DNA from: Brevibacillus panacihumi
Lineage (GTDB): Bacteria > Bacillota > Bacilli > Brevibacillales > Brevibacillaceae
DNA: 64,000 nucleotides
Direction of reading: 5' to 3'
NCBI RefSeq assembly: GCF_003710985.1
Contig: NZ_RHHT01000066.1
Location: 1-64,000 of the forward strand
Shown here: piece after piece, positions 25,071 to 32,538 of the stretch
Layout: each line of letters starts with the position of its first letter
Numbering within the stretch: the stretch's first letter is position 1
Notes under the pieces: model-generated
Told to the model about the DNA's origin: nothing
Database searches by the model: none
The model's input: the letters and a program-made list of their open reading frames with translations, nothing else
Translations under genes and position numbers: made by a program

Positions 25071-25307
25071 AGAAGCAACTCCTCACTTTGTTTTTAACTA
25101 GAAAACATTGTTTTGCAAATTATACAGTCCCTCGTCAAAGACAGTCAATGAATTGATAGAATTTAGTGTATGTTGTTTATTTTCAGATAAGTGAATATGC
25201 ATATCCCAATCATTTTTTCTGGAAAGGATAGTAATGGTGCTCGTTTTCCGATATAATAATACTTACTAAAAGTAACTAGGTTAATAAAAGAAAGGATTTG
25301 TTGACAC

Positions 25308-26102
25308 ATGATGCCATCCTTTTTTATCGCACACGGTGCCCCTTTGCTCGCGATTGAAGATAACAGCTATACGCAAGCCTTGAATCAGCTCTCTGGACGT
25401 TTGCCGCGTCGCCCTCGGGCCATTGTCATTTTCTCGGCACACTGGGAGTCTTCGTTGCAGGAGGTAGGCTCGATGGATGTCTACCCGACGATTCACGACT
25501 TTGGCGGTTTTCCCCGCGAACTCTATGAGATTCAGTATCCTGCCAAGGGAGATCGGGAAATCGCAGAGGAGACGTATCAGCTTCTGCAGCGTGCAGGTGT
25601 GCCCGTCCGAATGAATGAGGAGCGGGGATTGGACCACGGTCACTGGGTCGTGCTCCGCATGATCTATCCCGATGCTGATGTGCCCGTTATCTCTTTGTCG
25701 GTAAATCCGCAGCTGACCGTGGAGCAGCAATATGCGATCGGTCGTGCCCTGGTCCCCTTGCGTGCCAAGGATGTCCTGATTCTGGGCAGCGGCGGCACGG
25801 TCCACAATTTTTCCTATATCAACATGCGTGAGAACTCCGGAGCAGCTTATGAGTGGGCGGTGGAGTTCGAGGACTGGCTCAAGGATACGCTGGCATCTTG
25901 GAATGTGGAAGACCTCGCGAACTACCGCTCCTTGGCGCCGCATGCGGAGAAGGCGGTTCCGGTATATGGAAGCGAGCATTTTGTTCCGCTCATCTATGCG
26001 ATGGGAGCTGCGGACGATGTGCGTACGGCGGAGCGCTTGCATATCAGTTTTCGCTACAACAGCCTGAGCCATACGATCTGGCAGTTTGGTTCCGCGCAAT
26101 GA
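25308..26102 (+). CDS. DODA-type extradiol dioxygenase family protein (LigB fold)
   Basis: Protein of 264 aa of the YgiD/4,5-DOPA dioxygenase family. Metal-binding residues are visible in FFIAHGAP, FSAHWESS and ERGLDHGHWVVLRMIYP, and the late histidine in GSGGTVHNF. Members open catechol rings using Zn or Fe. ATGATG start at 25308 follows AAAGGA. Its TGA overlaps the ATG of the ECF41 sigma gene (ATGA), so the two are co-translated. A dyad TTACT-AAA-AGTAA near 25262 could be an operator. Confidence 0.88.
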   Translation: MMPSFFIAHGAPLLAIEDNSYTQALNQLSGRLPRRPRAIVIFSAHWESSLQEVGSMDVYPTIHDFGGFPRELYEIQYPAKGDREIAEETYQLLQRAGVPVRMNEERGLDHGHWVVLRMIYPDADVPVISLSVNPQLTVEQQYAIGRALVPLRAKDVLILGSGGTVHNFSYINMRENSGAAYEWAVEFEDWLKDTLASWNVEDLANYRSLAPHAEKAVPVYGSEHFVPLIYAMGAADDVRTAERLHISFRYNSLSHTIWQFGSAQ

Positions 26103-26971
26103 TGAGCATGCAGATGGAGGATGTGTACCGCGAGTACAAACCATTGTTGTTTTCCATCGCGTATCGCATGCTGGGAACCGTAAGCGAAGTGGAGGATATT
26201 GTGCAGGAGACTTTTCTTACCTTGGCACGAGACGACATCGGAGACATTCACCATATGAAAAGCTATCTGTGCAAGGTGCTGACCAATCGCTGCCTGGATT
26301 TCTTGAAATCGGCGCGCAGAAAACGGGAGCATTACGTCGGCGAGTGGCTGCCGGAGCCGTTGCCTGATGTGGACGGCAACGGCGATCCCTTGCATGCGTT
26401 GATCCAAGAGGAGGCCATCTCGTATGGGCTCCTCGTTTTGATGGAAAACCTGTCGCCGTCCGAGCGTGCCGTCTATGTGCTGAGATCGGCGCTGGGGTAT
26501 GAATATCGTGAGATCGCTCAAATGCTGGAACGGGCAGAACCGGCTTGCCGCAAGCTGTACAGCCGTGCGCAGCAAAAGATTCAAGCCGCTCAGATGCGGG
26601 TAGACGTCCAGCCCGAGCACGCCCAAAGGCTGGTGGAGCAGTTTGTCGATGCGATTCAAAAAGAGGATGCTGCAGCCTTGATCCGCTTGTTGAGCCAGGA
26701 CGCTGTTCTCATTTCGGATGGCGGCGGCAAGACCCGGGCAGCTATTCGCCCGATCAGTCCCGACAAGCATGTCGTGGCATTTTTGCTGGGGGTTTCCCGA
26801 AACTGGAGCGGTATCCAGCAAATTTGCTCGCTCAATGGCCAGCCGGGGATTCTGATGTATGGAGCGGAGATGCGGCCGACAGCGATCAGTTTCGTCCTGG
26901 ACGAAGACCTGGAGCGAATCAAACGAATCTACATTTTGCTCAATCCCGATAAAGTGAAACATCTTTTCTAA
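26099..26971 (+). CDS. sigJ: ECF41-group sigma factor (SigJ-like) with C-terminal SnoaL-like domain
   Basis: Sigma factor of about 290 aa. Region 2 (YKPLLFSIAYRMLGTVSEVEDIVQETF), the linker with WLPEPLPD characteristic of ECF41, region 4 (LSPSERAVYVLRSALGYEYREIAQML), and a C-terminal NTF2/SnoaL-like extension (about 175-290; VEQFVDAIQKEDAAALIRLLS, ISDGGGKTRAA) that in ECF41 replaces an anti-sigma factor and tunes activity. Overlap with the dioxygenase gene suggests coupling; there is no separate ribosome binding site. The next gene encodes a carboxymuconolactone decarboxylase, the classic ECF41 target, and an ECF41-type promoter lies between. Confidence 0.93.
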   Translation: MMSMQMEDVYREYKPLLFSIAYRMLGTVSEVEDIVQETFLTLARDDIGDIHHMKSYLCKVLTNRCLDFLKSARRKREHYVGEWLPEPLPDVDGNGDPLHALIQEEAISYGLLVLMENLSPSERAVYVLRSALGYEYREIAQMLERAEPACRKLYSRAQQKIQAAQMRVDVQPEHAQRLVEQFVDAIQKEDAAALIRLLSQDAVLISDGGGKTRAAIRPISPDKHVVAFLLGVSRNWSGIQQICSLNGQPGILMYGAEMRPTAISFVLDEDLERIKRIYILLNPDKVKHLF

Positions 26972-26975
26972 ATGC

Positions 26976-27002
26976 GGTCACAAAACCGCGGGGCTTCTCG
27001 TC
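26976..27002 (+). promoter_or_regulatory. ECF41-type promoter before the AhpD-like gene
   Basis: GGTCACA (26976-26982), exactly 16 nt, CGTC (26999-27002). The described ECF41 target motif is TGTCACA-N16-CGTC, so only the first base differs. It begins 5 nt after the sigma gene stop. Confidence 0.82.
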
Positions 27003-27047
27003 TATGAGTACGGCAACATATTTTTAGACGGGAAGGGATGGATTTTC

Positions 27048-27494
27048 ATGAAAGCCAGAATGAATCACAGAGTAGCAAATCCGGAAGCATATCAAACCAT
27101 GCGCCAGCTGGAGAAGTTTGTGAGCGAGAGCGGTCTTGAGCCCAAGTGGCTCGAATTGATCAAAATACGAGCCTCCCAGATCAACGGATGCGCCTTTTGT
27201 TTGGATATGCATACGAAGGACGCAAGAAAGCTCGGGGAAACCGAGCAGCGTATCTATTTGCTGAACGCGTGGCGGGAAGCAGATGTATACAGCGAGGAGG
27301 AGCGGGCCATCCTCGCTTTGACAGAGGCTGTGACTCTCATCGCAGAACGCGGCGTCTCCGAGGACGTATATGCGCAAGTGAGGGAACATTTTGAAGAGAA
27401 GCAGATCGTCTCGCTAATTATGGCGATAAACGTCATCAACTGCTGGAACAGACTGGCCATTACGACGGGGATGACAGCTCCGGCAAATTTGTAA
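27048..27494 (+). CDS. Carboxymuconolactone decarboxylase/AhpD-like protein
   Basis: Protein of 148 aa with the AhpD-like redox motif CAFCLDMHTKDA (CxxC plus His, about 46-55) and the downstream EERAILALTEAVTLI helix. Family members act as peroxidase-reducing thiol proteins or decarboxylases. In ECF41 modules the target gene is usually a carboxymuconolactone decarboxylase, oxidoreductase or epimerase; this is the first type. The ATG follows GGGAAGGGATGG, and a strong terminator follows. Probably expressed only when the sigma factor is active. Confidence 0.9.
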   Translation: MKARMNHRVANPEAYQTMRQLEKFVSESGLEPKWLELIKIRASQINGCAFCLDMHTKDARKLGETEQRIYLLNAWREADVYSEEERAILALTEAVTLIAERGVSEDVYAQVREHFEEKQIVSLIMAINVINCWNRLAITTGMTAPANL

Positions 27495-27509
27495 TGTTTC
27501 TCGAAAAAG

Positions 27510-27552
27510 GAAAAAGACACGCCTGTTCATCACGGAATAGGCGTGTCTTTTC
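27510..27552. terminator. Bidirectional terminator
   Basis: AAAGACACGCCT and AGGCGTGTCTTTT form the stem. It serves the AhpD-like gene and, on the minus strand, the gene that ends at 27568. Confidence 0.9.
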
Positions 27553-27567
27553 ATGCTTTTACGCGAG

Positions 27568-28113
27568 CTACACATCCTGCTCTACTTTCCGGCCGTGAAA
27601 AAACTTCTTTTCGTCGCCAGCCAGATTTCCTTTGGCACTGATGGTATCGGGTGTGATCCGAAACACGGCGGTGGCACTCCCCATGCTGGAACGATACTTC
27701 AACACATGCTGCAATGGCAAAGGCTCTGAGAAATATCCGGGCACGTATTTGTCCAGCATCGCTTGCATGGCTTCGCGCATTTCCTCCGGTTCTTCCACGC
27801 GCTCGATCGTGCCAGACAAGAAAACGCTCATATAAGCGGTATCGACATGGGCTGGGACGGGATCGGCGATGGTCCCGTATTCTTCACAAACACTGAAGCA
27901 GACCCGGTTGTTGGCTTGAATCATCTCGATTTTGCGTCCGGAATCCGCTCCGTGAAAGTAGAGCTTGCCCGCCAGCCAGCAGAAGTTCAAGGGGATGATG
28001 TACGGTTCGATGCCGTTCGTCATGCCCAGATGTCCGGTTTTGGCCTGTGACAGGAACTGATCGATTTGTTCTTTGTCAGTAATCGTTCGTTTGGCGTAGC
28101 GAATGGGAATCAT
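27568..28113 (-). CDS. Pyridoxamine 5'-phosphate oxidase-family (NimA-like) flavin protein
   Basis: Protein of 181 aa with split-barrel FMN-binding fold: ITDKEQIDQFLSQAKTGHLGM, GIEPYIIPLNFCWLAGKLYFHG, and GSATAVFRITPDTISAK. It groups with the pyridoxamine-oxidase-related proteins that include NimA nitroimidazole reductases. ATG at 28113 has AAGGAG at 9 nt; a longer frame upstream has no such site. Single gene between two terminators. Substrate unknown. Confidence 0.85.
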   Translation of the reverse strand: MIPIRYAKRTITDKEQIDQFLSQAKTGHLGMTNGIEPYIIPLNFCWLAGKLYFHGADSGRKIEMIQANNRVCFSVCEEYGTIADPVPAHVDTAYMSVFLSGTIERVEEPEEMREAMQAMLDKYVPGYFSEPLPLQHVLKYRSSMGSATAVFRITPDTISAKGNLAGDEKKFFHGRKVEQDV

Positions 28114-28221
28114 GGGATCATTCTCCTTCATGCAAAAGATGGGATAGCAACATCGTATCTCCTGCCTGACTTGGTTAAAAGGTGCAAATCTTATCAGTTG
28201 ATGCAGGTCAGATACCACAAG

Positions 28222-28251
28222 AAAAAACCCGCATGTATAGAAACTGCGGGC
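28222..28251 (-). terminator. Terminator of the yfhP-like gene
   Basis: On the minus strand CCCGCA pairs with TGCGGG (10-nt loop region) and is followed by T6. Confidence 0.85.
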
Positions 28252-28264
28252 ATCACATTCATGT

Positions 28265-29260
28265 TTAATTGAGTTGTTTGTCAGGATCGAGCTTTTTGTT
28301 CAACTGTTCTTCACCGCGGTGAATCCAGCCGACGAATGAATCGAGAATATTCAATTCATAGTCGAGGTAGACGACCGCGACGAACATGTAATGGCTTTTT
28401 CCCTGGTAGCGGGAGCGATAGCGCAGATCGATCCACTTCACCTCATAGCCGAAGTCGCGCTCTTTGGTCTCTACATGTACATGATGCGTAAAAGCGAGGA
28501 AGGATTTGACGCGAAACGATTCCTTGGCGGCGGCGATGATTTCATTTTCCGATTTGATCTTGAAGGTGTCCAGCACGATGACTTCACCGGCATTGACTTC
28601 CCCTACATACCAGGTCTGCTCGGTACGCGCGACGAAGGTCCAGTGTGTCCATGACATGGTCGGGATGATGGTGTACGTCCCGGAGCGTCCGATTTTTTGC
28701 CGGACCAACTCGGTGGTGCGCTTCTGCACCTGAAATCGCCAATAGTAATAGCAGGCGATCAGCAGGTAGATCGCGAGGAACACCTTGCCGGGATCAAGGC
28801 CTGATGCCCAGAGCATAAAACCCAACAGATGAGCGGAAAAAATCAAAGGGTCAAAGATAAAGATCGTGTTGAATGCAATCCACTTGTCCCGAAACGGATA
28901 CAAGCCCTTGGTGCCATAGGAGTTGAAGAGGTCTACAAAAACGTGGAGACAGACAGCGAAAAAGATCCAGCCTAGCAGATGAAGCCAATTGGTTTGGGGC
29001 ATGAACAATTGAATGAAGGCAAAAATGGCTCCTGTCCACAGAAAGATTGCGGGCACAGAGTGGGAGATGCCCCGGTGATTGCGTATATAGGCAGCGCTGC
29101 CGCGGATGCGGACCAGGCCGTCCAGATCAGGTGCCTGTGAGCCGATGACAGTGCCTAGCATGACAGCTTCCATCAGTCCTGGTGTCGATGCCACGATTGG
29201 GTCCAGATGCGCGAGTCCCGCCAGTCCAAAACCCATGGCAAAGTGAGTAGCAGTGTCCAT
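28265..29260 (-). CDS. yfhP: YfhP-like membrane-bound metal-dependent hydrolase (YdjM/DUF457 family)
   Basis: Membrane protein of 331 aa with about five hydrophobic segments in the first 190 residues. Conserved His/Asp patterns: THFAMGFGLAGLAH, IGSQAPDLDGL, NHRGISHSVP and HVFVDLFNSYG, the putative metal site of this family. The C-terminal 140 residues are soluble. In B. subtilis yfhP stands beside mutY (yfhQ); here mutY also lies close by on the opposite strand, supporting the name. Function is unclear; a regulatory role has been reported for the Bacillus protein. Confidence 0.85.
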   Translation of the reverse strand: MDTATHFAMGFGLAGLAHLDPIVASTPGLMEAVMLGTVIGSQAPDLDGLVRIRGSAAYIRNHRGISHSVPAIFLWTGAIFAFIQLFMPQTNWLHLLGWIFFAVCLHVFVDLFNSYGTKGLYPFRDKWIAFNTIFIFDPLIFSAHLLGFMLWASGLDPGKVFLAIYLLIACYYYWRFQVQKRTTELVRQKIGRSGTYTIIPTMSWTHWTFVARTEQTWYVGEVNAGEVIVLDTFKIKSENEIIAAAKESFRVKSFLAFTHHVHVETKERDFGYEVKWIDLRYRSRYQGKSHYMFVAVVYLDYELNILDSFVGWIHRGEEQLNKKLDPDKQLN

Positions 29261-29428
29261 GAACCTCTTGTTTTCCTCCTTCCAGGCCTTGGCCTCCTGT
29301 TTGTATTTATTATAACGTTCCGGCGATAAGATTTTCCTTACGAAATTGAAAAAAATTGTCCGCTTGTTCCCTATTAACCTGGATTGTATGATGAAGTGGA
29401 GTTGTCTTGCAAGGGAGGAATCGACCAG

Positions 29429-29716
29429 ATGATAACGGTATTTATCGAATACAAGCTCATTTTGGAAAAGCGCGGGGAGACACTTGCCCTTCTGGCCGAA
29501 AGAGAGTCTGTGTCATGCGGGCTGGGGGCGCGTCAGTACCGCTGTCTGGAGGGATGCGATCAGCCGGGCCTGTTCGTGGAAACCTTCGAGGTGGACAGTT
29601 TGGAGCAGTACGAACAGATCAAGCAGTGGCGCTTGGAAGATGAAGCATTCTGTGCCTGCATCGCAGGCGGAGCCAATAAATTGAACATCTGGGCATTTGC
29701 TCCTGTTCGACCGTAA
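29429..29716 (+). CDS. Small ABM/dimeric alpha-beta barrel-like protein
   Basis: Protein of 95 aa beginning MITVFIEYKL; a predicted beta-alpha-beta pattern with VETFEVDSLEQYEQIKQWRLE and NIWAFAPVRP at the end resembles monooxygenase-like dimeric ferredoxin-fold proteins. The assignment is weak and no catalytic residues are evident. ATG at 29429 follows GGGAGG. It ends 16 nt before mutY and is probably co-transcribed with it. Confidence 0.6.
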   Translation: MITVFIEYKLILEKRGETLALLAERESVSCGLGARQYRCLEGCDQPGLFVETFEVDSLEQYEQIKQWRLEDEAFCACIAGGANKLNIWAFAPVRP

Positions 29717-29732
29717 ACAAAAGGAGATCAGC

Positions 29733-30815
29733 ATGCGTTATACATTACCGGAAGAATTTCATGTGTTTGGTTTTTCGAGCGATTTGCTCGCCTGGTACGA
29801 TTCCCAGAAAAGGGACTTGCCCTGGCGAATCAATCGGGATCCTTACCGGGTCTGGGTATCGGAGATTATGCTGCAGCAGACGCGTGTCGAGACCGTAAAG
29901 CCGTACTACCTGAACTTTATGGAGAAGTTTCCGACGGTTCAGGCACTGGCGGAAGCACCCGAGGACGAAGTGCTGAAGGCGTGGGAGGGCTTGGGCTATT
30001 ATTCGCGGGTGCGCAATTTGCAGACAGCCGCACGGGAAGTGCAGGCGAACTACGGCGGAATCGTGCCTGACACCCCGGAAGAAATTCGCACGCTAAAAGG
30101 CGTGGGCCCCTATACAGCCGGGGCGATTCTGAGCATCGCCTACGAAAAGCCGGAGCCTGCGGTAGACGGCAATGTCATGCGCGTCTTTTCCAGACTTCTC
30201 TACCTGACCGATGACATCGCCAAGCCAGCCACTCGGATCAAAATCGAGCATCTGGTCCGCCAGGTGATTCCCGAAGGCAGAGCTGGAGACTTCAATCAGG
30301 CGTTGATGGAGCTTGGCGCGATGGTCTGCACCCCGCGTTCTCCGCAATGCCTCACCTGTCCGGTCTTCGATTACTGCATCGCCCGCCGGGAAGGTGTCCA
30401 GGAAGAGCTGCCGAACAAGGGCAAGGCGAAGCCGCCGCGTCCCGTTTATCTCCAGGTAGCCTTGATTGTGCGCGACGGAGCCGTCCTGATCAACAAGCGT
30501 CCGGAACAGGGACTGCTGGCGGGCATGTGGGAATTCCCTATGGTGGAGACGGAAGTGGATCGAGAGGCAGCCAAAAAAGACCTGCTGACCCAGCAAATGC
30601 AGGAGCGATTTGGCGTAGAGGTGGAGGTTCGCGAGATGCAGGGAGAAGTGCAGCATACCTTTTCCCATCTGCAATGGAATATGCAAGTATGGCTCTGCGA
30701 CTGGATCGAGGGAGAGGAGCTTCCTCCGACAGCTCGCTTTGCCGCCGTCGAGGAATTGGATGCCTACACCTTTCCTGTAGCGCATCACAAAATCAAGGCG
30801 ATGCTTCACGGATAA
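29733..30815 (+). CDS. mutY: A/G-specific adenine DNA glycosylase
   Basis: Base-excision repair enzyme of 360 aa that removes adenine opposite 8-oxoguanine. Catalytic Glu44 in WVSEIMLQQTRVETV, helix-hairpin-helix LKGVGPYTAGAILS (121-134), catalytic Asp145 in PAVDGNVMRV, and the 4Fe-4S cluster Cys199, 206, 209 and 215 (C-x6-C-x2-C-x5-C). A NUDIX-like 8-oxoG recognition domain occupies about 235-360. ATG at 29733 follows AAAGGAG by 6 nt; a longer frame from 29697 overlaps the upstream gene and is not preferred. Confidence 0.96.
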   Translation: MRYTLPEEFHVFGFSSDLLAWYDSQKRDLPWRINRDPYRVWVSEIMLQQTRVETVKPYYLNFMEKFPTVQALAEAPEDEVLKAWEGLGYYSRVRNLQTAAREVQANYGGIVPDTPEEIRTLKGVGPYTAGAILSIAYEKPEPAVDGNVMRVFSRLLYLTDDIAKPATRIKIEHLVRQVIPEGRAGDFNQALMELGAMVCTPRSPQCLTCPVFDYCIARREGVQEELPNKGKAKPPRPVYLQVALIVRDGAVLINKRPEQGLLAGMWEFPMVETEVDREAAKKDLLTQQMQERFGVEVEVREMQGEVQHTFSHLQWNMQVWLCDWIEGEELPPTARFAAVEELDAYTFPVAHHKIKAMLHG

Positions 30816-30830
30816 ACAAATAACTACACG

Positions 30831-30871
30831 AAAAGGCATGTTATCGGCAGCGATCGAGCATGTCTTTTTGT
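30831..30871 (+). terminator. mutY terminator
   Basis: AGGCATG and CATGTCT close a stem containing TATCG/CGAT, followed by T5. Confidence 0.75.
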
Positions 30872-30929
30872 TTTGAATCAACGAAATGGGTGGAATATAT
30901 GTTAAAATATGGTATGGGGGGGTGGGGGC

Positions 30930-31463
30930 ATGTATAAACAAATGATCCTGTTGTGCATGGCGGTACTGGCGCTGTTTGGCTGTTCAAGTCCTGATGCAGA
31001 TGAGGAAGCCCGTAAGTTGGCAGATGCATTTAAAAACGTTCAGTACCAGATCGAGATCAAGGATGCCGGGACAGAAGCAGATATAGACCAGGTATTGGAG
31101 GATTTTATCAATCAGAGAAATCAGCAGATAAAGGAATACGCGACAGAAAAGGTATACCAGGATTATATGAAGAATCGCGAGGCTTTTTTTGCTTACCAAG
31201 TCGCTGTCCAAGAGAAGGCAAATATGCAGGTGGCGATCACTGAGTTTAACAAGATCCGGGAAAATGAGGACGGCTCGGTCACGTATCACTATAAAATGGA
31301 GATTCGTCTGGAATATTTGGATGGCGCTCCCGCACTGATCATTCCCGCCGATGGGCAAATGGATGTGATCCGAGTCGATGGAGCGTTGAAAGTAGCGCGG
31401 GATTGGGATGGCTGGCCGATCATTCATCTGTGGAAGCCGCAGCCAATAAACAAAGCAAACTAA
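30930..31463 (+). CDS. Lipoprotein of unknown function
   Basis: Protein of 177 aa with a lipoprotein signal peptide and lipobox LALFGC (Cys about 18). The mature part is charged, with helices rich in Glu/Lys, then VTYHYKMEIRLEYLDG and a Trp-rich end DWDGWPIIHLWKP. I do not recognise the family. The ATG follows a G-rich ribosome binding site (GGGGGTGGGGG). Single gene with a strong terminator 5 nt beyond the stop. Confidence 0.8.
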   Translation: MYKQMILLCMAVLALFGCSSPDADEEARKLADAFKNVQYQIEIKDAGTEADIDQVLEDFINQRNQQIKEYATEKVYQDYMKNREAFFAYQVAVQEKANMQVAITEFNKIRENEDGSVTYHYKMEIRLEYLDGAPALIIPADGQMDVIRVDGALKVARDWDGWPIIHLWKPQPINKAN

Positions 31464-31467
31464 TAAG

Positions 31468-31516
31468 GAAAAGGAGGCTATCCCGATGCCAACAGACGAT
31501 GGGATAGCCTCCTTCG
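31468..31516. terminator. Bidirectional terminator
   Basis: AAGGAGGCTATCCC and GGGATAGCCTCCTT form a 14-bp perfect stem. It serves the lipoprotein gene and, from the other side, the small-gene cluster. Confidence 0.88.
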
Positions 31517-31544
31517 ATTACCGTGCCTTATTCAAGCCGTTTCC

Positions 31545-31703
31545 TTAGCGAATACAGTATTCAGGAAACTGCGTGTAGATCTGGTGCTTCTGATCTTCCC
31601 ACTGAGCAATGGCTTGTTCTTGCTGGTATCTGGCCCATTTTTGCTCAGGAGTCACTTTCCGCCGTTCGATCGTAATGGTGAAAAAAATCATGGGAATGTA
31701 CAT
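31545..31703 (-). CDS. Small protein, 52 aa (YrzI-like pattern)
   Basis: Begins MYIPMIFFTITIERRKVTPE and continues as a Gln/Glu-rich helix ending in QFPEYCIR. The hydrophobic start followed by IERRK and a charged helix resembles YrzI-family small proteins and the 50-aa protein at 31847-31999. GGGAGG lies 10 nt before the ATG. Function unknown. Confidence 0.72.
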   Translation of the reverse strand: MYIPMIFFTITIERRKVTPEQKWARYQQEQAIAQWEDQKHQIYTQFPEYCIR

Positions 31704-31740
31704 CCTATATACGCCTCCCTTCCGTACAATTCCGGTGCAG

Positions 31741-31806
31741 TCAGAGCCCCTCTATCGATTTGACTCCTGTCAATCTCATCATCTGACGTCTACGTTTGTT
31801 GTTCAT
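31741..31806 (-). CDS. Candidate 21-aa basic peptide
   Basis: MNNKRRRQMMRLTGVKSIEG then L and stop. GAGGAGGG stands 7 nt before the ATG. It lies between the two YrzI-like small genes (41 nt and 37 nt spacing), so it would be translated from the same mRNA. Whether the peptide is stable is unknown. Confidence 0.5.
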   Translation of the reverse strand: MNNKRRRQMMRLTGVKSIEGL

Positions 31807-31846
31807 ACAAAATCCCTCCTCATGAATTCAAAAATGATTGCCGTGA

Positions 31847-31999
31847 TTAGATGCGCGCATTCAATTGAGCTGCTTCCAGAGCGTGCGCTTCTGCGCGTTT
31901 TTCCAGGTAGCTTTCTTGTTGAACCTTTGCGAGTCGCTGTTCGACGCTTTCCTTTTTGCGCTCGATCTTGACCTGGAAATAGAGAAAGTTCAGTACCAT
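31847..31999 (-). CDS. Small protein, 50 aa (YrzI-like pattern)
   Basis: Begins MVLNFLYFQVKIERKKESVE, then an Ala/Glu/Gln-rich helix ending AAQLNARI. A perfect ribosome binding site, AAAGGAGGTGA, precedes the ATG. It has the same plan as the 52-aa protein at 31545-31703 and is probably a paralogue. Tandem terminators lie immediately upstream, so it needs either its own promoter within that short region or read-through. Confidence 0.75.
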   Translation of the reverse strand: MVLNFLYFQVKIERKKESVEQRLAKVQQESYLEKRAEAHALEAAQLNARI

Positions 32000-32034
32000 A
32001 CGAATCACCTCCTTTCAAAAATTTGGAAACCAAA

Positions 32035-32115
32035 AAAACCGCGGGCAAAGCTCTGCGGTCTTTTCATCACGAAAAAGGGAACGAAAAGACCACAAGCACA
32101 CGCCTGCGGTCTGGT
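32035..32115 (-). terminator. Two tandem terminator-like hairpins
   Basis: On the minus strand: hairpin 1, GACCGCA...TGTGGTC followed by TTTT (about 32086-32114); hairpin 2, ACCGC...GCGGT followed by T7 (about 32036-32066). Both begin with the same AGACCGCAG word. They stand between the 31-aa and 50-aa genes. Confidence 0.7.
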
Positions 32116-32158
32116 ATCTGACGAGTAAGGAATAAGGAAGACACGTATTGTGTCTAAA

Positions 32159-32254
32159 CTACAATTCGTCGGTCCAGGAGGCGCTGCCATATGAAGTTGG
32201 AGCAACAAGAAGATCCCATGTACGATCAGTCATAGTAAGCATAGTGGTCATCAT
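32159..32254 (-). CDS. Small peptide, 31 aa
   Basis: Begins MMTTMLTMTDRTWDLLVAPT and ends SYGSASWTDEL. AAGGAGG stands 10 nt upstream of the ATG pair. No homologous family recognised. A sigma-K-like promoter (32302-32328) lies about 50 nt upstream. Confidence 0.6.
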   Translation of the reverse strand: MMTTMLTMTDRTWDLLVAPTSYGSASWTDEL

Positions 32255-32301
32255 GTTGTCGCAGCCTCCTTTCCTTCTTTGTAGTGTGTGAATCTTACAA
32301 A

Positions 32302-32328
32302 TAGGATATGGTATTTTTTTCATGATGT
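32302..32328 (-). promoter_or_regulatory. Sigma-K-like promoter candidate
   Basis: Minus strand AC (32327-32328), 16 nt, then CATATCCTA (32302-32310), fitting the mother-cell sigma-K pattern AC-N16-CATAnnnTA. Short motif, so chance matches are possible. Confidence 0.4.
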
Positions 32329-32409
32329 AAAGCAATTTTTGCCTGTTTTAAAAAAGAAAGTTTATTCTGATAATGATGCGCGATAGCAGGCGGGCAAACC
32401 GCCAGCTTT

Positions 32410-32508
32410 CTACCAGAACATGTAGATCAAACCGATCATGGCCAGCACGCTGAATGCTACAACCCCGACAATGGTCCAGACTTGGCTGGAATTGGATTTC
32501 GTCGTCAT
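32410..32508 (-). CDS. Small single-pass membrane peptide, 32 aa
   Basis: MTTKSNSSQ followed by a membrane helix of about 20 residues (VWTIVGVVAFSVLAMIGLIY) and a short end MFW. Ribosome binding site AAAGGAGG at 7 nt. It lies 30 nt after the 74-aa gene and is probably in the same transcript. Function unknown. Confidence 0.72.
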   Translation of the reverse strand: MTTKSNSSQVWTIVGVVAFSVLAMIGLIYMFW

Positions 32509-32538
32509 TTGCTCGCCTCCTTTGCGGATCCGCCTGGT

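Noticed and set aside
32159-32254. 31-aa peptide as precursor of a lasso or other modified peptide
   Set aside because: No protease, cyclase, dehydratase or radical-SAM gene is nearby, and the sequence lacks a known leader motif.
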